The notes under the pieces are model-generated. The model was not told where the DNA came from. It ran no database searches and was given only the letters and a program-made list of their open reading frames with translations. From contig NC_014816.1 in the NCBI RefSeq assembly GCF_000175215.2, forward strand, positions 555,001 to 619,000: 64,000 nt of DNA, read 5' to 3'. The position numbers were made by a program, and so were the translations under genes. This document shows, piece by piece, positions 1-11,406 of this stretch; within the stretch, counting starts at the first letter, position 1, and each line of letters starts with the position of its first letter. The stretch is from Asticcacaulis excentricus CB 48 (GTDB lineage Bacteria > Pseudomonadota > Alphaproteobacteria > Caulobacterales > Caulobacteraceae).

Positions 1-306
1 TGAGAACGACTTACGATGCGAATGAGTTTCGTCGGATTATGAGGGTGACCTCTGATCTGGCGGTTGTGGGTCGATTGACCTACTTTCTTATTGTGAATGA
101 AGGGTTATCCCGCCGGTCTGGTTCATAGACCACAGGGGAACCTGAAGACATTGTCTGACTAGACGCTTTTCGTCTGGCTGAGAGGCCAGATGTTAAGTCC
201 ACTGTCGTCCATACCCTCTTTCCAAGGGCGACGGTGAGTGAAGCGTCTGAAACAAGAACGAACGCGGCCAACGACGGATGTCGTCGGTGCGTTTAGTTGA
301 GAGAAC
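1..306 (+). other. 3' part of the 16S-23S internal transcribed spacer
   Basis: This is the sequence directly upstream of the 23S gene and is taken as the distal part of the 16S-23S spacer. No tRNA cloverleaf is visible in these 300 bases, so any spacer tRNA-Ile or tRNA-Ala would lie upstream of the window. Its last part (285-306) forms one arm of a long stem with sequence just after the 23S gene, consistent with an RNase III processing stem. Short ORFs here are not credible genes. Confidence 0.75.
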
Positions 307-3083
<2,777 letters not shown>

Positions 3084-3151
3084 TTCCCTCAAATAAACGC
3101 ACCGTACAGTGCTCGTTCTTCAAACAATGTCTTCCTTAACTTGTGTTCGAT

Positions 3152-3271
3152 TGACCTGGTGGCTATGCCGGCCGGTCCCCACCCGATCCCATTCCGAACT
3201 CGGTCGTTAAGCCTGCCTGGGCCAATGGTACTTCGTCTTAAGGCGCGGGAGAGTAGGTCGCCGCCAGGTCT
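3152..3271 (+). rRNA. rrf: 5S ribosomal RNA
   Basis: 5S rRNA with the conserved cacccgatcccattccgaactcgg loop region near 3180 and the gagagtaggtcgccgccaggtc 3' strand. The 5' gacctggtgg pairs with the 3' ccaggtc to form helix I. It follows the 23S gene by about 70 bases, the usual order. Ends are accurate to a few bases. Confidence 0.93.
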
Positions 3272-3313
3272 ATCAAACACAAGTCCTAACCCTTCAATCA
3301 CAACTCTCAACAC

Positions 3314-3346
3314 AAAGACCGGTCCAAAAACTCAGGCCGGTCTTTT
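3314..3346 (+). terminator. Intrinsic terminator after 5S rRNA
   Basis: The stem aaagaccgg / ccggtctttt closes a 14-base loop and ends in a T run. It lies between the 5S gene and tRNA-fMet. The tRNA may therefore be reached by read-through or have its own promoter. Confidence 0.75.
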
Positions 3347-3378
3347 GCTTAACCAGACATACCTCTGGTTAAACGTGT

Positions 3379-3455
<77 letters not shown>

Positions 3456-3483
3456 AAATCTTAAACAAATACATATGTTTGCA

Positions 3484-3515
3484 AAACCGGCTCTTCCTCG
3501 GAAGGGCCGTTTTTG
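3484..3515 (+). terminator. Intrinsic terminator after tRNA-fMet
   Basis: Hairpin cggctcttcc / ggaagggccg with a T run (gttttt) directly after it, about 30 bases downstream of tRNA-fMet. It ends the rRNA/tRNA transcription unit. Confidence 0.8.
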
Positions 3516-3613
3516 CGTTAGCCCAAACCTAGCCCAGAAATCAGCCCCGATTGATCTGGTCGCGCAGTGGTGGTATAACGCTATCGCATAAGGCGATTTA
3601 TGGTGAGGGGGCT

Positions 3614-4309
3614 ATGCAAACGCACACCATTCTGGGCGGTAAGGTTCAGCTGTTTAAGCGCGGCCAGGTGTGGTTCGCGCGGGCGAGCGTCAACAAGCAG
3701 CAGATCAAGAAGAGTACGGGCAGTGACAGCCTGTCTCTGGCCCAGCAGGTGGCTGAGGACTGGTATCTCGGCTTGCGCGGCAAGTCGCGGGCCGGTCTTC
3801 CCCTGAAGGAGGTGCGCGAGGCGACCTTCAACGATATGGCTGACCTCTTTGAGGTCGAGTATGAAATCATCACGGAAGGCGAGCGCAGCCCGAAATGGGT
3901 GGCGGGCCATAAGGCAAGGCTCCGGCTACACCTGCGGCCCTTCTTCGGCAAGATGGGCATATCGCAGATTACGAGTGGCGACATCCAGAACTACCGCCTG
4001 CACCGCGCCCAGCAGCATGGGCGCCTGCCGGCGAAGGACGGGGAGGGGGCCTATGTGAAGCCGCTCAAGCCGCCGTCACGCAGCACGCTTCATGACGAGA
4101 TTGGCACCTTGTCTCTGGTCCTGCAAACGGCCGTACGGCACGGCAAGCTCGGGGCGATACCGATGCTGTCCCCGCCCTATAAGAAGCAGAGGAAGGTGAT
4201 CCACCGCCCGTGGTTCACGGGCGAGGAGTACAAACAGCTCTATAAGGCCACGGCAGCGGCTGCAAAGGCGGCCCCTGAGGCCTATCTGTTGGGTTTCACC
4301 AAAAATTGA
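3614..4309 (+). pseudogene. Tyrosine-type integrase, 3'-truncated
   Basis: The N-terminal part of a phage/ICE-type site-specific recombinase. Residues about 1-60 resemble an arm-type DNA-binding region. Residues about 75-200 fit the SAM-like core-binding domain (helix with KWVAGHKARLRLHLRPFFG, then SQITSGDIQNYRLHRA). The catalytic domain with the R, H-x-x-R and Tyr residues is missing: at 4287 the reading frame runs into an IS21-like terminus and stops seven codons later. The ATG at 3614 is preferred to the upstream in-frame ATG at 3551 because homology starts there and it follows a G-rich Shine-Dalgarno-like stretch (ggtgagggggct). It lies just downstream of tRNA-fMet, the typical place for an element integrated at a tRNA 3' end. 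It is almost certainly inactive. Confidence 0.8.
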
Positions 4310-4437
4310 CCCTTTTAAGCTCGAAATTTTCGTTTCAAGTTGACCCTAGTTTTGGCGACGAACCCGCTGCAGGATCAGGAGAGGCTTGGGTCAATCCTCG
4401 GCACACATAGGGGGGCAACTTTTGGTGAAAATCAACA
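4287..4437 (+). mobile_element. IS21-like element end (remnant)
   Basis: Begins TGTTGGGTTTCACC and carries repeated AAATTGACCC / GTTGACCC motifs, resembling the multi-repeat ends of IS21-family elements; the family assignment is tentative. A diverged copy in opposite orientation ends at 59264 and matches over about 150 bases, including the block around ttttggcga-gaacccg. Here the terminus interrupts the integrase gene. The inner side is lost, because IS256-family sequence starts at 4438. No istA or istB coding sequence remains. Confidence 0.55.
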
Positions 4438-4839
4438 GTCTCGGCCTTCATCGGTACCGCCTTCGCTCAGGAAACGCCTGAAGCCGCCAGCGCACAATGG
4501 CGAAACGTCGCCGATCAGCTCAGGCCCAAAATGCCAAAGCTGGCAACGATCATGGACGAGGCTGAGCATGACGTCCTGGCCTACATGACCTTCCCAAAGG
4601 AGCACCGCATCAAGCTTCACAGCACAAACCCGATTGAGCGTCTCAATGGCGAAATCAAGCGCCGTTGCGATGTCGTGGGCATCTTCCCGAACGATGATGC
4701 CATTATACGCCTCGTTGGGGCTATCCTGCTGGAGCAGAACGACGAGTGGACGGTTCAACGCGGCCGCTACATCACCCTTGAAACCATCGCACAACTCAGC
4801 GATGATCCCGTTCTCAGCATGCCAGCCGTGGCAAGCTGA
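4438..4839 (+). pseudogene. IS256-family transposase, C-terminal fragment
   Basis: Encodes the C-terminal third of the Mutator/IS256-type transposase found intact elsewhere in the window. It keeps the region around STNPIERLNGEIKRRCDVVG, which carries the catalytic glutamate of the DDE triad, and the stop codon. Both catalytic aspartates are absent. Frame begins without a start codon. Confidence 0.9.
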
Positions 4840-4909
4840 CGAAAATCCGGACCCGTCCGGAAACCACTGATGCCTAGCGCTCAGTTACACCACGTCACGG
4901 GACACGATC
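4438..4909 (+). mobile_element. IS256-family element, right-end fragment
   Basis: Matches the last 472 bases of the full-length copy at 40994-42424 at a constant offset of 37515, from the middle of the transposase gene through the right terminal inverted repeat. I saw no mismatch by eye. The left part of the element is missing and its inner edge joins the IS21-like end. It therefore cannot transpose alone, but it can recombine with the two full copies in this window. The downstream flank (tctcttag) has no partner because the left end is gone. Confidence 0.9.
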
Positions 4910-5617
4910 TCTCTTAGTCGCCACAACTTCCTCGACAGTTATGGCATGACTACGATCACGCGCCAATGTCGCGGCAACATAAATCTCCGATGCCATGAAT
5001 CCTTGTGTAAGCGGCGGTGAAAAACCGACCATGGAAGCACCGGAATCGTGCCGGTGCGGGCGGTGTAAAAATCATCCACCTATTTGCTGTCTCCAGGTCG
5101 CAGGGAGGACGGAAAGATTTGAGCGAAATGCGTTGCCCGAAAACGAACCGTTAAATGACAAAAAGTCCCGCTATCCTCACTCCAGAAGTTGAGTGGTCGC
5201 GCGCATTTCCGTCGTATCCTATTTGACGCAAGCCGATTAGGCGACGTGGGGGTGCACAGGCACGGATGGCTGCACATTGGGTGCGAATCCAAACGTTTCC
5301 AATAGTGCTGTGAGAAGCGAGGCCCGGTATTCATTTAACTGTGCCGTGCTTATGACGTCCGGCCCTGATCTCAGTGTCCGCTTACGGAGATGGCAATCGG
5401 TTGAAAGGAGAATGTCCGACTTGGGCGCTAGGCTGCACTTTACGGGGAGGGTATGCATCAGGCCTGTCAAGTCGCATTCAAAGTCGCCCCCTCATAGTCT
5501 TTTAAGGTCCAAACTTTAGAAACGGGGAATGCACAGCCTAATGGGGCGAGTTGGACCCAAAAATCGAGCTCGAGGAGGCCAGAATTGCGCGCGAATTTGC
5601 ACCCGGAATCTAAAGGT
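4910..5617. other. About 700 bp with no convincing gene
   Basis: A patchwork between two IS remnants. The longest open stretch is 5237-5470 on the minus strand (77 codons, with LNEYRASLLTALLETFGF), which I do not recognise; it could be a gene fragment or chance. Nothing else rises above noise. The segment probably consists of decayed mobile DNA. Confidence 0.4.
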
Positions 5618-5860
5618 ATGGCCGAGGCCTTCGTGTAGACCTTCAAACGCGACTACGTACGCGTGAACCCCCTGCCGGACGCCGAAACCGTCATCCGCCA
5701 ACTACCGAAATGGTTCCAGCACTATAATGAGCTTCGCCCGCAAGAGGCTTTGCGATATCTCTCACCCAGAGAGTTCAGAGCACTGCAAAGCAACCTGAAT
5801 CGGATTTATGTTGAAAAAATTCTCACATGGCAAAAGAGAATATTGACCCCAGTCTATTGA
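5618..5860 (+). pseudogene. IS3-family transposase (OrfB) C-terminal remnant
   Basis: The frame from 5618 reads MAEAFV-stop-TFKRDYVRVNPLPDAETV, then WFQHYNELRPQEALRYLSPREF. This is the C-terminal part of the rve integrase core of IS3-family OrfB proteins (GLAEAFVKTLKRDYV in typical members). An in-frame TAG replaces a Lys codon at about 5636 and everything upstream is lost. The last 20 or so codons run past the usual IS3 end into the next gene. Confidence 0.8.
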
Positions 5861-6183
5861 GATGCCCGAACATCAGAGATGAATTGCTGGCATACCTGAA
5901 AGACTGTTCGGAGGTGGCACACTTTGAATCAAGTCAAGACGTTGATTTCGATGTGCATTTCTTCTTTGATGACCATGATTTTGCCAGCAACCCCAACGGC
6001 ATGATAGGAGAGGTGTTCTACGATCTCGACGAAGTCGAGGCCCTCTCCATCTTCATTCATGAATTTGAGAAGGCAATTGGTCCTGGAAGATCTATGCCGA
6101 ACCCAGCCAATGTAGATTGGTCTCCGGTTGCCGCCGCCGCGCATTCGGCCTACCAGGCAATTGCAAAAACGAGGTTGAAGTGA
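5827..6183 (+). CDS. SCO4402-like small protein
   Basis: 118 residues, acidic and probably cytoplasmic. The order of features fits the SCO4402 family of about 110-150 residues: N-terminal helix (CPNIRDELLAYLKDC), a central DFDVHFFFDDHDFASNP motif, then GEVFYDLDEVEALSIFIHEFEKAIG, and a C-terminal WSPVAAAAHSAYQAIAK helix. Function is unknown; in other bacteria such proteins are often found near contact-dependent or polymorphic toxins as possible immunity proteins (established loosely, not shown here). The ATG at 5827 overlaps the decayed IS3 frame, so the original promoter was probably replaced by IS sequence. Confidence 0.55.
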   Translation: MAKENIDPSLLRCPNIRDELLAYLKDCSEVAHFESSQDVDFDVHFFFDDHDFASNPNGMIGEVFYDLDEVEALSIFIHEFEKAIGPGRSMPNPANVDWSPVAAAAHSAYQAIAKTRLK

Positions 6184-6608
6184 GCGCACCGGTTCGACAC
6201 TCTGTGAACGCAGCGTTATAGCCAACCAACGAAAATCCCCGACTTTGTCCGGAAATTTGGAGGCAACTCCAGAATGATTTTCGGTATCGTCGCGGAGCTG
6301 AAGATCTGAACTATCTCTATCGATTGTTGTCCGGATCAACGCCCTGCTAGTAGGAGTGGTCGCTAGTGGTCATGTGATCGTTTGAGGAAATGTCGCTGCT
6401 CTAATCCGGTGTCGAGTTAGGGTGGCGGTGGCTATTTTGTCCGGTTTCGGGCGCACCAAACCATCCACACTCAAATGTCCGCAAGGGGCGCGAAAGGGAC
6501 GCGGGGGGTATGGCCTTTAGGCGCGATTTCGGTGCGCTTTAGCGTGGTTTGGCGCTGAGACGTGATTTCCAAGTGGATGGATGGGGCAGCTTGAGGTATC
6601 CTAAATAC
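6184..6608. other. Intergenic region upstream of the Fic module
   Basis: About 425 bp with no credible gene. It contains the first of two 20-nt near-identical direct repeats (6474-6493). A weak Shine-Dalgarno (ttgaggt) at its end serves the antitoxin start. Confidence 0.5.
6474..6493 (+). repeat. 20-nt direct repeat, copy 1
   Basis: AATGTCCGCAAGGGGCGCGA; the second copy at 7468-7487 differs at one base. The two lie outside the two ends of the VbhA-Fic gene pair. The core (AATGTCCGC..) resembles short dispersed intergenic repeats seen in alphaproteobacterial genomes. Confidence 0.7.
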
Positions 6609-6827
6609 ATGACTCGGTCCCTCTCACGTACGAATACAATCACAGGCCTGACAAAGGCGGTAATGGAGGCTTCCGCTTTTGCCGCGATTTCGGCTGTGGA
6701 AGGACTTGTGCCCAGCGAAGAGAGCCAGCGCCGCTTGGACCGCCTCTGGGCAGATAAGACGCTGTCTCCAGACGAGCGCCGTGCTGCCGTTCGAGCTGCC
6801 TACCTTGCCCGCCAGTTCAGGGAATGA
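6609..6827 (+). CDS. VbhA-type antitoxin of Fic toxin
   Basis: 72 residues. The C-terminal part (EESQRRLDRLWADKTLSPDERRAAVRAAYL) matches the antitoxin_VbhA fold, which clamps the Fic active site. In the inhibitory helix of this family [S/T]xxxE[G/N] supplies a Glu that blocks ATP gamma-phosphate binding. Here E31-G32 are present, but the position four residues before the Glu is Ile27, with Ser28 beside it, so the motif is shifted or degenerate. The ATG at 6609 is preferred over 6549: it gives the usual 60-75 residue length and follows ttgaggt. The stop overlaps the toxin start (ATGA), so the two genes are translationally coupled. Confidence 0.75.
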   Translation: MTRSLSRTNTITGLTKAVMEASAFAAISAVEGLVPSEESQRRLDRLWADKTLSPDERRAAVRAAYLARQFRE

Positions 6828-7423
6828 GCGTTGATGAGGAGAGGTACGAGGCGTTTGACGACCCGTACTGTTATCCTAATTCCGAAGTTCTGAGAAATCT
6901 TGCTGATCTTCGCGACGAAGCACTTCTCGACAGCTTTGAAATCGAAATGACCTTCCTGCGTTCGACCGAACCTCTACCAGAGGGTAACTTCGATTTCGAA
7001 CACTATAAGGCGATTCACCATCACCTGTTTCAGGATGTTTACGGATGGGCTGGGCAATGCCGTACGGTTCGCATTTCGAAGGGTGGCAACGCCTTTTGTT
7101 ATCCTGAGCATATCGACAATCAGGCGGCGGCCGTGTTTCGAATGCTCAACAGACCTGCGTTTCAGGGGCAGTCCAATTTATCTGACTTCGTTGCTGCCGC
7201 CGCAGATTTTCTTGCCGAGCTGAACGCAATCCACTGTTTCCGTGATGGGAATGGGCGATCGCAGTTGGCCTTCATGTACCTTGTTGGACAGCGCGCCGGG
7301 TTTCCCTTCAACTTCGAAGGGGTTCAGCGTGACACCTTCCTGCCCGCGATGATCGCCAGTTTCAATGGAGACCTCACCCCCCTGAAGAGTGCGTTGGCCG
7401 CACTTTGCTCAGACGGTTTCTGA
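6824..7423 (+). CDS. Fic/DOC-family toxin (putative AMP transferase)
   Basis: 199 residues. The Fic fold is evident: a beta-hairpin flap (SKGGNAFCYPEHI, residues about 85-97) and the active-site loop HCFRDGNGRSQL at residues 137-148. Fic enzymes usually transfer AMP from ATP to Ser/Thr/Tyr of a target protein, using the His of HPFx[D/E]GNGRxxR as base. H137, D141, G142, N143, G144 and R145 are present. The usual Pro is Cys138 and the last Arg is Leu148, which may change the chemistry or weaken gamma-phosphate binding. It overlaps its antitoxin by 4 bases and forms a class I Fic toxin-antitoxin module. Confidence 0.85.
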   Translation: MSVDEERYEAFDDPYCYPNSEVLRNLADLRDEALLDSFEIEMTFLRSTEPLPEGNFDFEHYKAIHHHLFQDVYGWAGQCRTVRISKGGNAFCYPEHIDNQAAAVFRMLNRPAFQGQSNLSDFVAAAADFLAELNAIHCFRDGNGRSQLAFMYLVGQRAGFPFNFEGVQRDTFLPAMIASFNGDLTPLKSALAALCSDGF

Positions 7424-7467
7424 TCGTCTTTTAGCCGCTTTAAGCGTGTTTAATTCTTTGGAAAGTT

Positions 7468-7487
7468 AATGTCCGCAACGGGCGCGA
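7468..7487 (+). repeat. 20-nt direct repeat, copy 2
   Basis: AATGTCCGCAACGGGCGCGA, 19 of 20 identical to 6474-6493. It lies 44 bases after the fic stop codon. Confidence 0.7.
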
Positions 7488-7551
7488 GGTGGACCTTCCT
7501 GACAAGGGGCTTGGTCAGTTCAAGGTATGGCTTCCCTATGCTGCTTTCTGG

Positions 7552-8460
7552 TTATCCGGCATCACCAGGAAAAAGGAAGCGGACTCCTTGCGTTGCCGCC
7601 GGATGATAAATGGTCGCGTGGCTTTCGTCCTTGAGCGGACGATAGCTCCAGGCGATGTTTTCGGCCGCGTTGTCTTTCAGCGCGGCCACCAGACGATCCA
7701 CACCCGCCTGCATGGTGCCGCCTTCATTGCCGATGGAAAGCCACAGGGTTCGCGGCGTTGTCGTTTTCGTCTTCAATAATGAATCGGACATTTTGGACAG
7801 ATTGCCATAGTCCCACCACAGGCTGGGGCTGACGGCGATGTACTTCTGAAACTGTCCGCCAAAGCGCAGAAAGGTATCGACCACAAACAGGCCCGCCAGC
7901 GATTCCCCCATGATCGCGTTCACCCCGTCTGTGCGGTAGGCTGCATCGACCAGAGGCCTCAATTCTTCGACCATGAACCGGCGGAAAAGATCGGCCTTTC
8001 CGCTGGTCGGCAGCTTCTTTATTTCCTCCGGATCAGTCGAGGGCGTGGTGAGCTCGGCCTTGCGGTCCTTGCTTTCGATGCCCACAACGATCACGGGCGC
8101 GTTGGCCCCCCATGTCCCGCCCTGCTGGACCATACTTGCGATGTGCGCAAAATCCTGCCAGCCGTCTCCGCCGTCGAGGAGATAAAGGACCGGATAGCGT
8201 TTGTGAGCGGTTGCCGGATCGGCATATTCGGTGGGCAGGGATATGTTGACCCTACGCATGTCGCCCAGAATATGGGACGTGATGCGATAGCCCTTGCCTA
8301 TTTCTACGGGGATCCCAGCACCGATGAAGCCCGTTTCCTGAGGTGTGGCAAAGGTGACAGTCGCCATAGCGCTGCAAGCCGTGCTTAGAAGAAACACCCG
8401 CCGCGACGAGACGGAGGCCGGTGTACCGGAACCGAGGGCACGGGAGCTAAAACTGTCCAT
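7552..8460 (-). CDS. Exported esterase, IroE/Fes-type alpha/beta hydrolase
   Basis: 302 residues. The N-terminus has SSRRVFLLSTACSAMATVTFA, a Tat-like signal with an RR pair at about residue 20. The mature part fits the putative-esterase family (PF00756) that includes enterobactin esterases: RVNISLP..YPVLYLLDGGDGWQDF, nucleophile elbow GESLAG (Ser187), and a late His in DESHATIYHP. It probably hydrolyses an ester in the periplasm; a ferric-siderophore substrate is a guess. The ATG at 8460 is chosen because the upstream GTG at 8493 would add an uncharged tail ahead of the signal peptide. It sits upstream on the same strand as nothing obvious and is separated from the next minus-strand gene by about 270 bp. 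Confidence 0.75.
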   Translation of the reverse strand: MDSFSSRALGSGTPASVSSRRVFLLSTACSAMATVTFATPQETGFIGAGIPVEIGKGYRITSHILGDMRRVNISLPTEYADPATAHKRYPVLYLLDGGDGWQDFAHIASMVQQGGTWGANAPVIVVGIESKDRKAELTTPSTDPEEIKKLPTSGKADLFRRFMVEELRPLVDAAYRTDGVNAIMGESLAGLFVVDTFLRFGGQFQKYIAVSPSLWWDYGNLSKMSDSLLKTKTTTPRTLWLSIGNEGGTMQAGVDRLVAALKDNAAENIAWSYRPLKDESHATIYHPAATQGVRFLFPGDAG

Positions 8461-8727
8461 TTCGTCCAAAACACACCCCCCTTTTGACCGCACTCATGCG
8501 GTAGCTCGTTGGATGATAAACATTGCAAGTGTCCTTGGGAAGTCGAGAAGCAGCGGGCAAGCTTGGGCATCAAAGCCAGCTTTTTCCCATCAAAATCCAT
8601 TCGTGGCACCGTTGCGCCGTTCCTCTGTCAGTATGGCAGGGGAAACTGGGTGTTAATGATCGCTTGCGGGCGTTCGGGCCTTAAGATCGAAGGATGCCAG
8701 CCTCGTGCGCAAATGCATCCCCAACGG

Positions 8728-10419
8728 TTATCGCCTGATCCCAGGGATGCGTTGTCCGGCCTGATGTAATATGCAACCCATCTTCCCATCGTTGTCCCTC
8801 ACAAACTCCAGCCTCGCCTCAACGGATCTGGCAAAGAACATGGTTTCTGACTCCGGGTAGGCCCTTACACTGTCCTGGCCTGTCGCCGTCACCAAAAGGT
8901 GGCTACCTTCAACAGTTACAGCCAGGCTCAGATCAGGCATCAGCACATAGGTGCCGGCATATTGCGCCAGGACCTCCGGAGCGACCTCGATAGCCTTTGG
9001 CAAAGGAACGACCTCAGCCGGATAGCCGTGGGCGATTGTGGCAAGCGCCTTTGATATCCACACGGTTGAGCTATTGTCGAGATTGCCGAGGACGATGACT
9101 GACAGACCAAGCTCGGGCTGATAGGCTGCGTCACTGACATAGCCTGGAAGATGGCCGCTGTGGCTATACAAGGTCTGTTCGTCAAGGATCGTACGCGAGA
9201 GGCCAAGTCCCTGGGCCTTCATTTCGGCAAGGGCCCTTTTCGAGATCAGACGACCTTCAAACAGGCCCTGCTGCCATTTCAACAAGTCATGTCCGGTCGA
9301 AACCAGGCCACCTGCGGAAAAGCTGTTGGTCAAGTCTCGATGCGCGGCGGCGACCGGCGCATCGTCCCCCATCTCATAGCCGACGGCGTCCTCCGCGCTG
9401 GGCGCTGGGTTGTAGTCGGTGGCATCCATATGGAGCGGCCTGAAAATGTTTGCACGCAGGAAATCCCCGTAAGTCTGCCCACTGACCTTTTCAATCACGA
9501 GGCCTAGGATAGAAAATCCAGCGTTGCTGTATTGGTATTTTTCACCGGGCTCGGACGAAACGGGGAGAGTTCGGAGGAGGTTCCAAAGTTGTTGGGGGGT
9601 GAAGGCCTCGCCGAATTTCCCGGCCAACAGGTGATTATAGTCCCCCAGACCCGAAGTGTGGGCAAGCAGATGACGGAGGGTTATGCGCCTCCACGCAACG
9701 GGAGCATCGGGCAGGTATTGGGTGATTGGATCATCAATGCTGAGCTTTCCACGGTCTTGCAGTATCAGGATCGCCGTCGCGGTGAAGGGCTTGGTGATTG
9801 AGGCAATATGGTAGCGTGTGTCTGGCGTGTTTAGTGTTCCGGCCGACCTGTTGGCCATGCCATATCCCTTGTCGATTAGGGGGCTCCCGTTTCGAGTAAC
9901 CAGAATAGAACCGGTGAAGCGGTCGTCACGGACATAGCCGTCGATCAGCGTCGCCATTACAGCGCTTTCCTCGGCCGCGCTTTCGTAAACACGAGGTTTT
10001 CGGGAAGCCGCCCAGGCGTCTGCCAGCGTGGCCGCGTCAGTTTTACGGAGGCTCAAGAGCGATTTATAGCCGCCCTTACCCCATTGAAATGTCCCGACCC
10101 ACTGGCGGCTGGCAGGGTTCCACCTGGCATTGAAAAGGGCGCCGCCGATCGCTGGGACTTCGAAAGCGAAGTGGCCAGTATCGGCTTTGATGTGTGCAAG
10201 TGGTGCATTTGAGACGGCGTGAGCGTCACGGGTCGTCAGCGGGAGTTCGTGGCTGGAATAGGTGCCGTTGTAGGTGCCGTCCGAGGACTTTTCTATTGTG
10301 ATCAGGGCAATGAGATGGTTATCGATCGCGCCTATCCATCGGCCTGAAACGTCCTGTGCGTGGGCCGGCAATGCCACCAATAACGCCGCCAGTATAAGAC
10401 CGCATAAAAACCGCTTCAT
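8728..10419 (-). CDS. Exported serine beta-lactamase-like hydrolase with C-terminal DUF3471-like domain
   Basis: 563 residues with a clear Sec signal peptide (MKRFLCGLILAALLVALPAHAQ). Residues about 25-130 form a small beta domain. Residues about 150-460 are a class C beta-lactamase/transpeptidase-like domain with SITK (Ser207-Lys210), YSN near 297 and HSGHLPG as the third motif. A C-terminal beta-rich domain (about 475-563, VLAQYAGTYVLMPDLSL) fits DUF3471-type extensions. Such proteins are periplasmic or surface esterases, D-aminopeptidases or peptidases more often than true beta-lactamases. The substrate cannot be told from sequence. It is a single gene with no operon partner. Confidence 0.85.
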   Translation of the reverse strand: MKRFLCGLILAALLVALPAHAQDVSGRWIGAIDNHLIALITIEKSSDGTYNGTYSSHELPLTTRDAHAVSNAPLAHIKADTGHFAFEVPAIGGALFNARWNPASRQWVGTFQWGKGGYKSLLSLRKTDAATLADAWAASRKPRVYESAAEESAVMATLIDGYVRDDRFTGSILVTRNGSPLIDKGYGMANRSAGTLNTPDTRYHIASITKPFTATAILILQDRGKLSIDDPITQYLPDAPVAWRRITLRHLLAHTSGLGDYNHLLAGKFGEAFTPQQLWNLLRTLPVSSEPGEKYQYSNAGFSILGLVIEKVSGQTYGDFLRANIFRPLHMDATDYNPAPSAEDAVGYEMGDDAPVAAAHRDLTNSFSAGGLVSTGHDLLKWQQGLFEGRLISKRALAEMKAQGLGLSRTILDEQTLYSHSGHLPGYVSDAAYQPELGLSVIVLGNLDNSSTVWISKALATIAHGYPAEVVPLPKAIEVAPEVLAQYAGTYVLMPDLSLAVTVEGSHLLVTATGQDSVRAYPESETMFFARSVEARLEFVRDNDGKMGCILHQAGQRIPGIRR

Positions 10420-10509
10420 TTCTCCCCCTCGCGGCTATCTGGGCCGCAGCAAAAAGCATCATTCGCACGACACTTGCCGGCCCGTTGCTTAAACGCCCCG
10501 AACGGAGCT

Positions 10510-11406
10510 CTAAGCCAGGCGATCCTGGCACACGGCCTCTATTGTTTTTTGCAGTAATCCGACCCGTTCGCTCAGCCACGAGAGTTCGTCTTCGCCGATG
10601 CTGTAGCTCGCTGAGTATCGGGCCTCGACATAAGCCCGCCGAAGCCGATCGAATGCCTGTCGGTGTAGCTTTGTCTCATTCGGCCAAATGCCCTTCAGAC
10701 GGTCATCCAGCACCTCAGCCTGCGACCGCAGCATGGTTATGCGGTGGCTCTTCGGGCTGTAGAGGGAAAGCGTCAGCAGCAGACAGTGATAGGCTCGCTC
10801 CGCTGCTTGATGAAGTAAAAATGCTGCGTCGTTTTTCTCCCCACGTTCCATGTAGAACGCCGCTCCGCTGAGAGCGCTGGAGGCCTTCGAAATCCAAAGG
10901 TCATAGTGCCCCCTGGCCTCTGCCAGCCGCTCCGCCTCGGTCAGCGGCTTGGGCGCGACCAGCGGATGCCCCGGGGCCTCGTACAGCATGATGCCATCGC
11001 GGGCGATATCGACGAAGAAGGGCCGCCCTCTGGCGAGGTTATCGTTCACCTCATTGAGACTATGCACGATGAAGTTGACCGGAGTGCGGATATGTTCGGT
11101 GACGGTGTATTCCCGGATCAGATGCTCGTCGGCCTTGGCCCAGTAATCTTGCAGATCAGTGAAGGCCTGACCGTTGACGACAATGAGGATATCATAGTCC
11201 GAGCGATAGCCGGAGGAGCGGTCTTCAACCCAGTCACCACGGGCGTAGGAGCCAAAGAGGATGATCTTGAGAATGCGCCCGGCCTTGCGCTTATCAGAGA
11301 GCGCGGTCTTGGTCGCATCCTCGAACTCGTCAAACAGGATCTGCACGACGCGGGTCAGTTCGCGCCGTTTCACATCCGGTAGGTGTTCGAGCTTATCAGC
11401 CAGCAT
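10510..11406 (-). CDS. Nucleotidyltransferase-HEPN fusion protein
   Basis: 298 residues. The N-terminal half is a minimal nucleotidyltransferase of the MNT/Pol-beta type: FGSYARGDW (Gly52-Ser53) and the metal-binding YRSDYDILIV (Asp70, Asp72). The C-terminal half (about 170-290) is an all-helical HEPN domain (HYDLWISKASSALSGAAFY, LLHQAAERAYHCLLL). MNT and HEPN usually occur as separate antitoxin and toxin genes; here they are one polypeptide. The R-x4-6-H RNase motif of active HEPN toxins is not obvious, so toxicity is uncertain. The start is inside the last codons of traG (overlap 11 bp), which places it in the mobilisation operon. The ATG at 11406 was chosen over longer frames because it begins the homology. 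Confidence 0.8.
   Translation of the reverse strand: MLADKLEHLPDVKRRELTRVVQILFDEFEDATKTALSDKRKAGRILKIILFGSYARGDWVEDRSSGYRSDYDILIVVNGQAFTDLQDYWAKADEHLIREYTVTEHIRTPVNFIVHSLNEVNDNLARGRPFFVDIARDGIMLYEAPGHPLVAPKPLTEAERLAEARGHYDLWISKASSALSGAAFYMERGEKNDAAFLLHQAAERAYHCLLLTLSLYSPKSHRITMLRSQAEVLDDRLKGIWPNETKLHRQAFDRLRRAYVEARYSASYSIGEDELSWLSERVGLLQKTIEAVCQDRLA

Noticed and set aside
5237..5470. 77-codon minus-strand frame with LNEYRASLLTALLETFGF
   Set aside because: No family recognised, no ribosome site, flanked by decayed IS DNA; described only in the region note.
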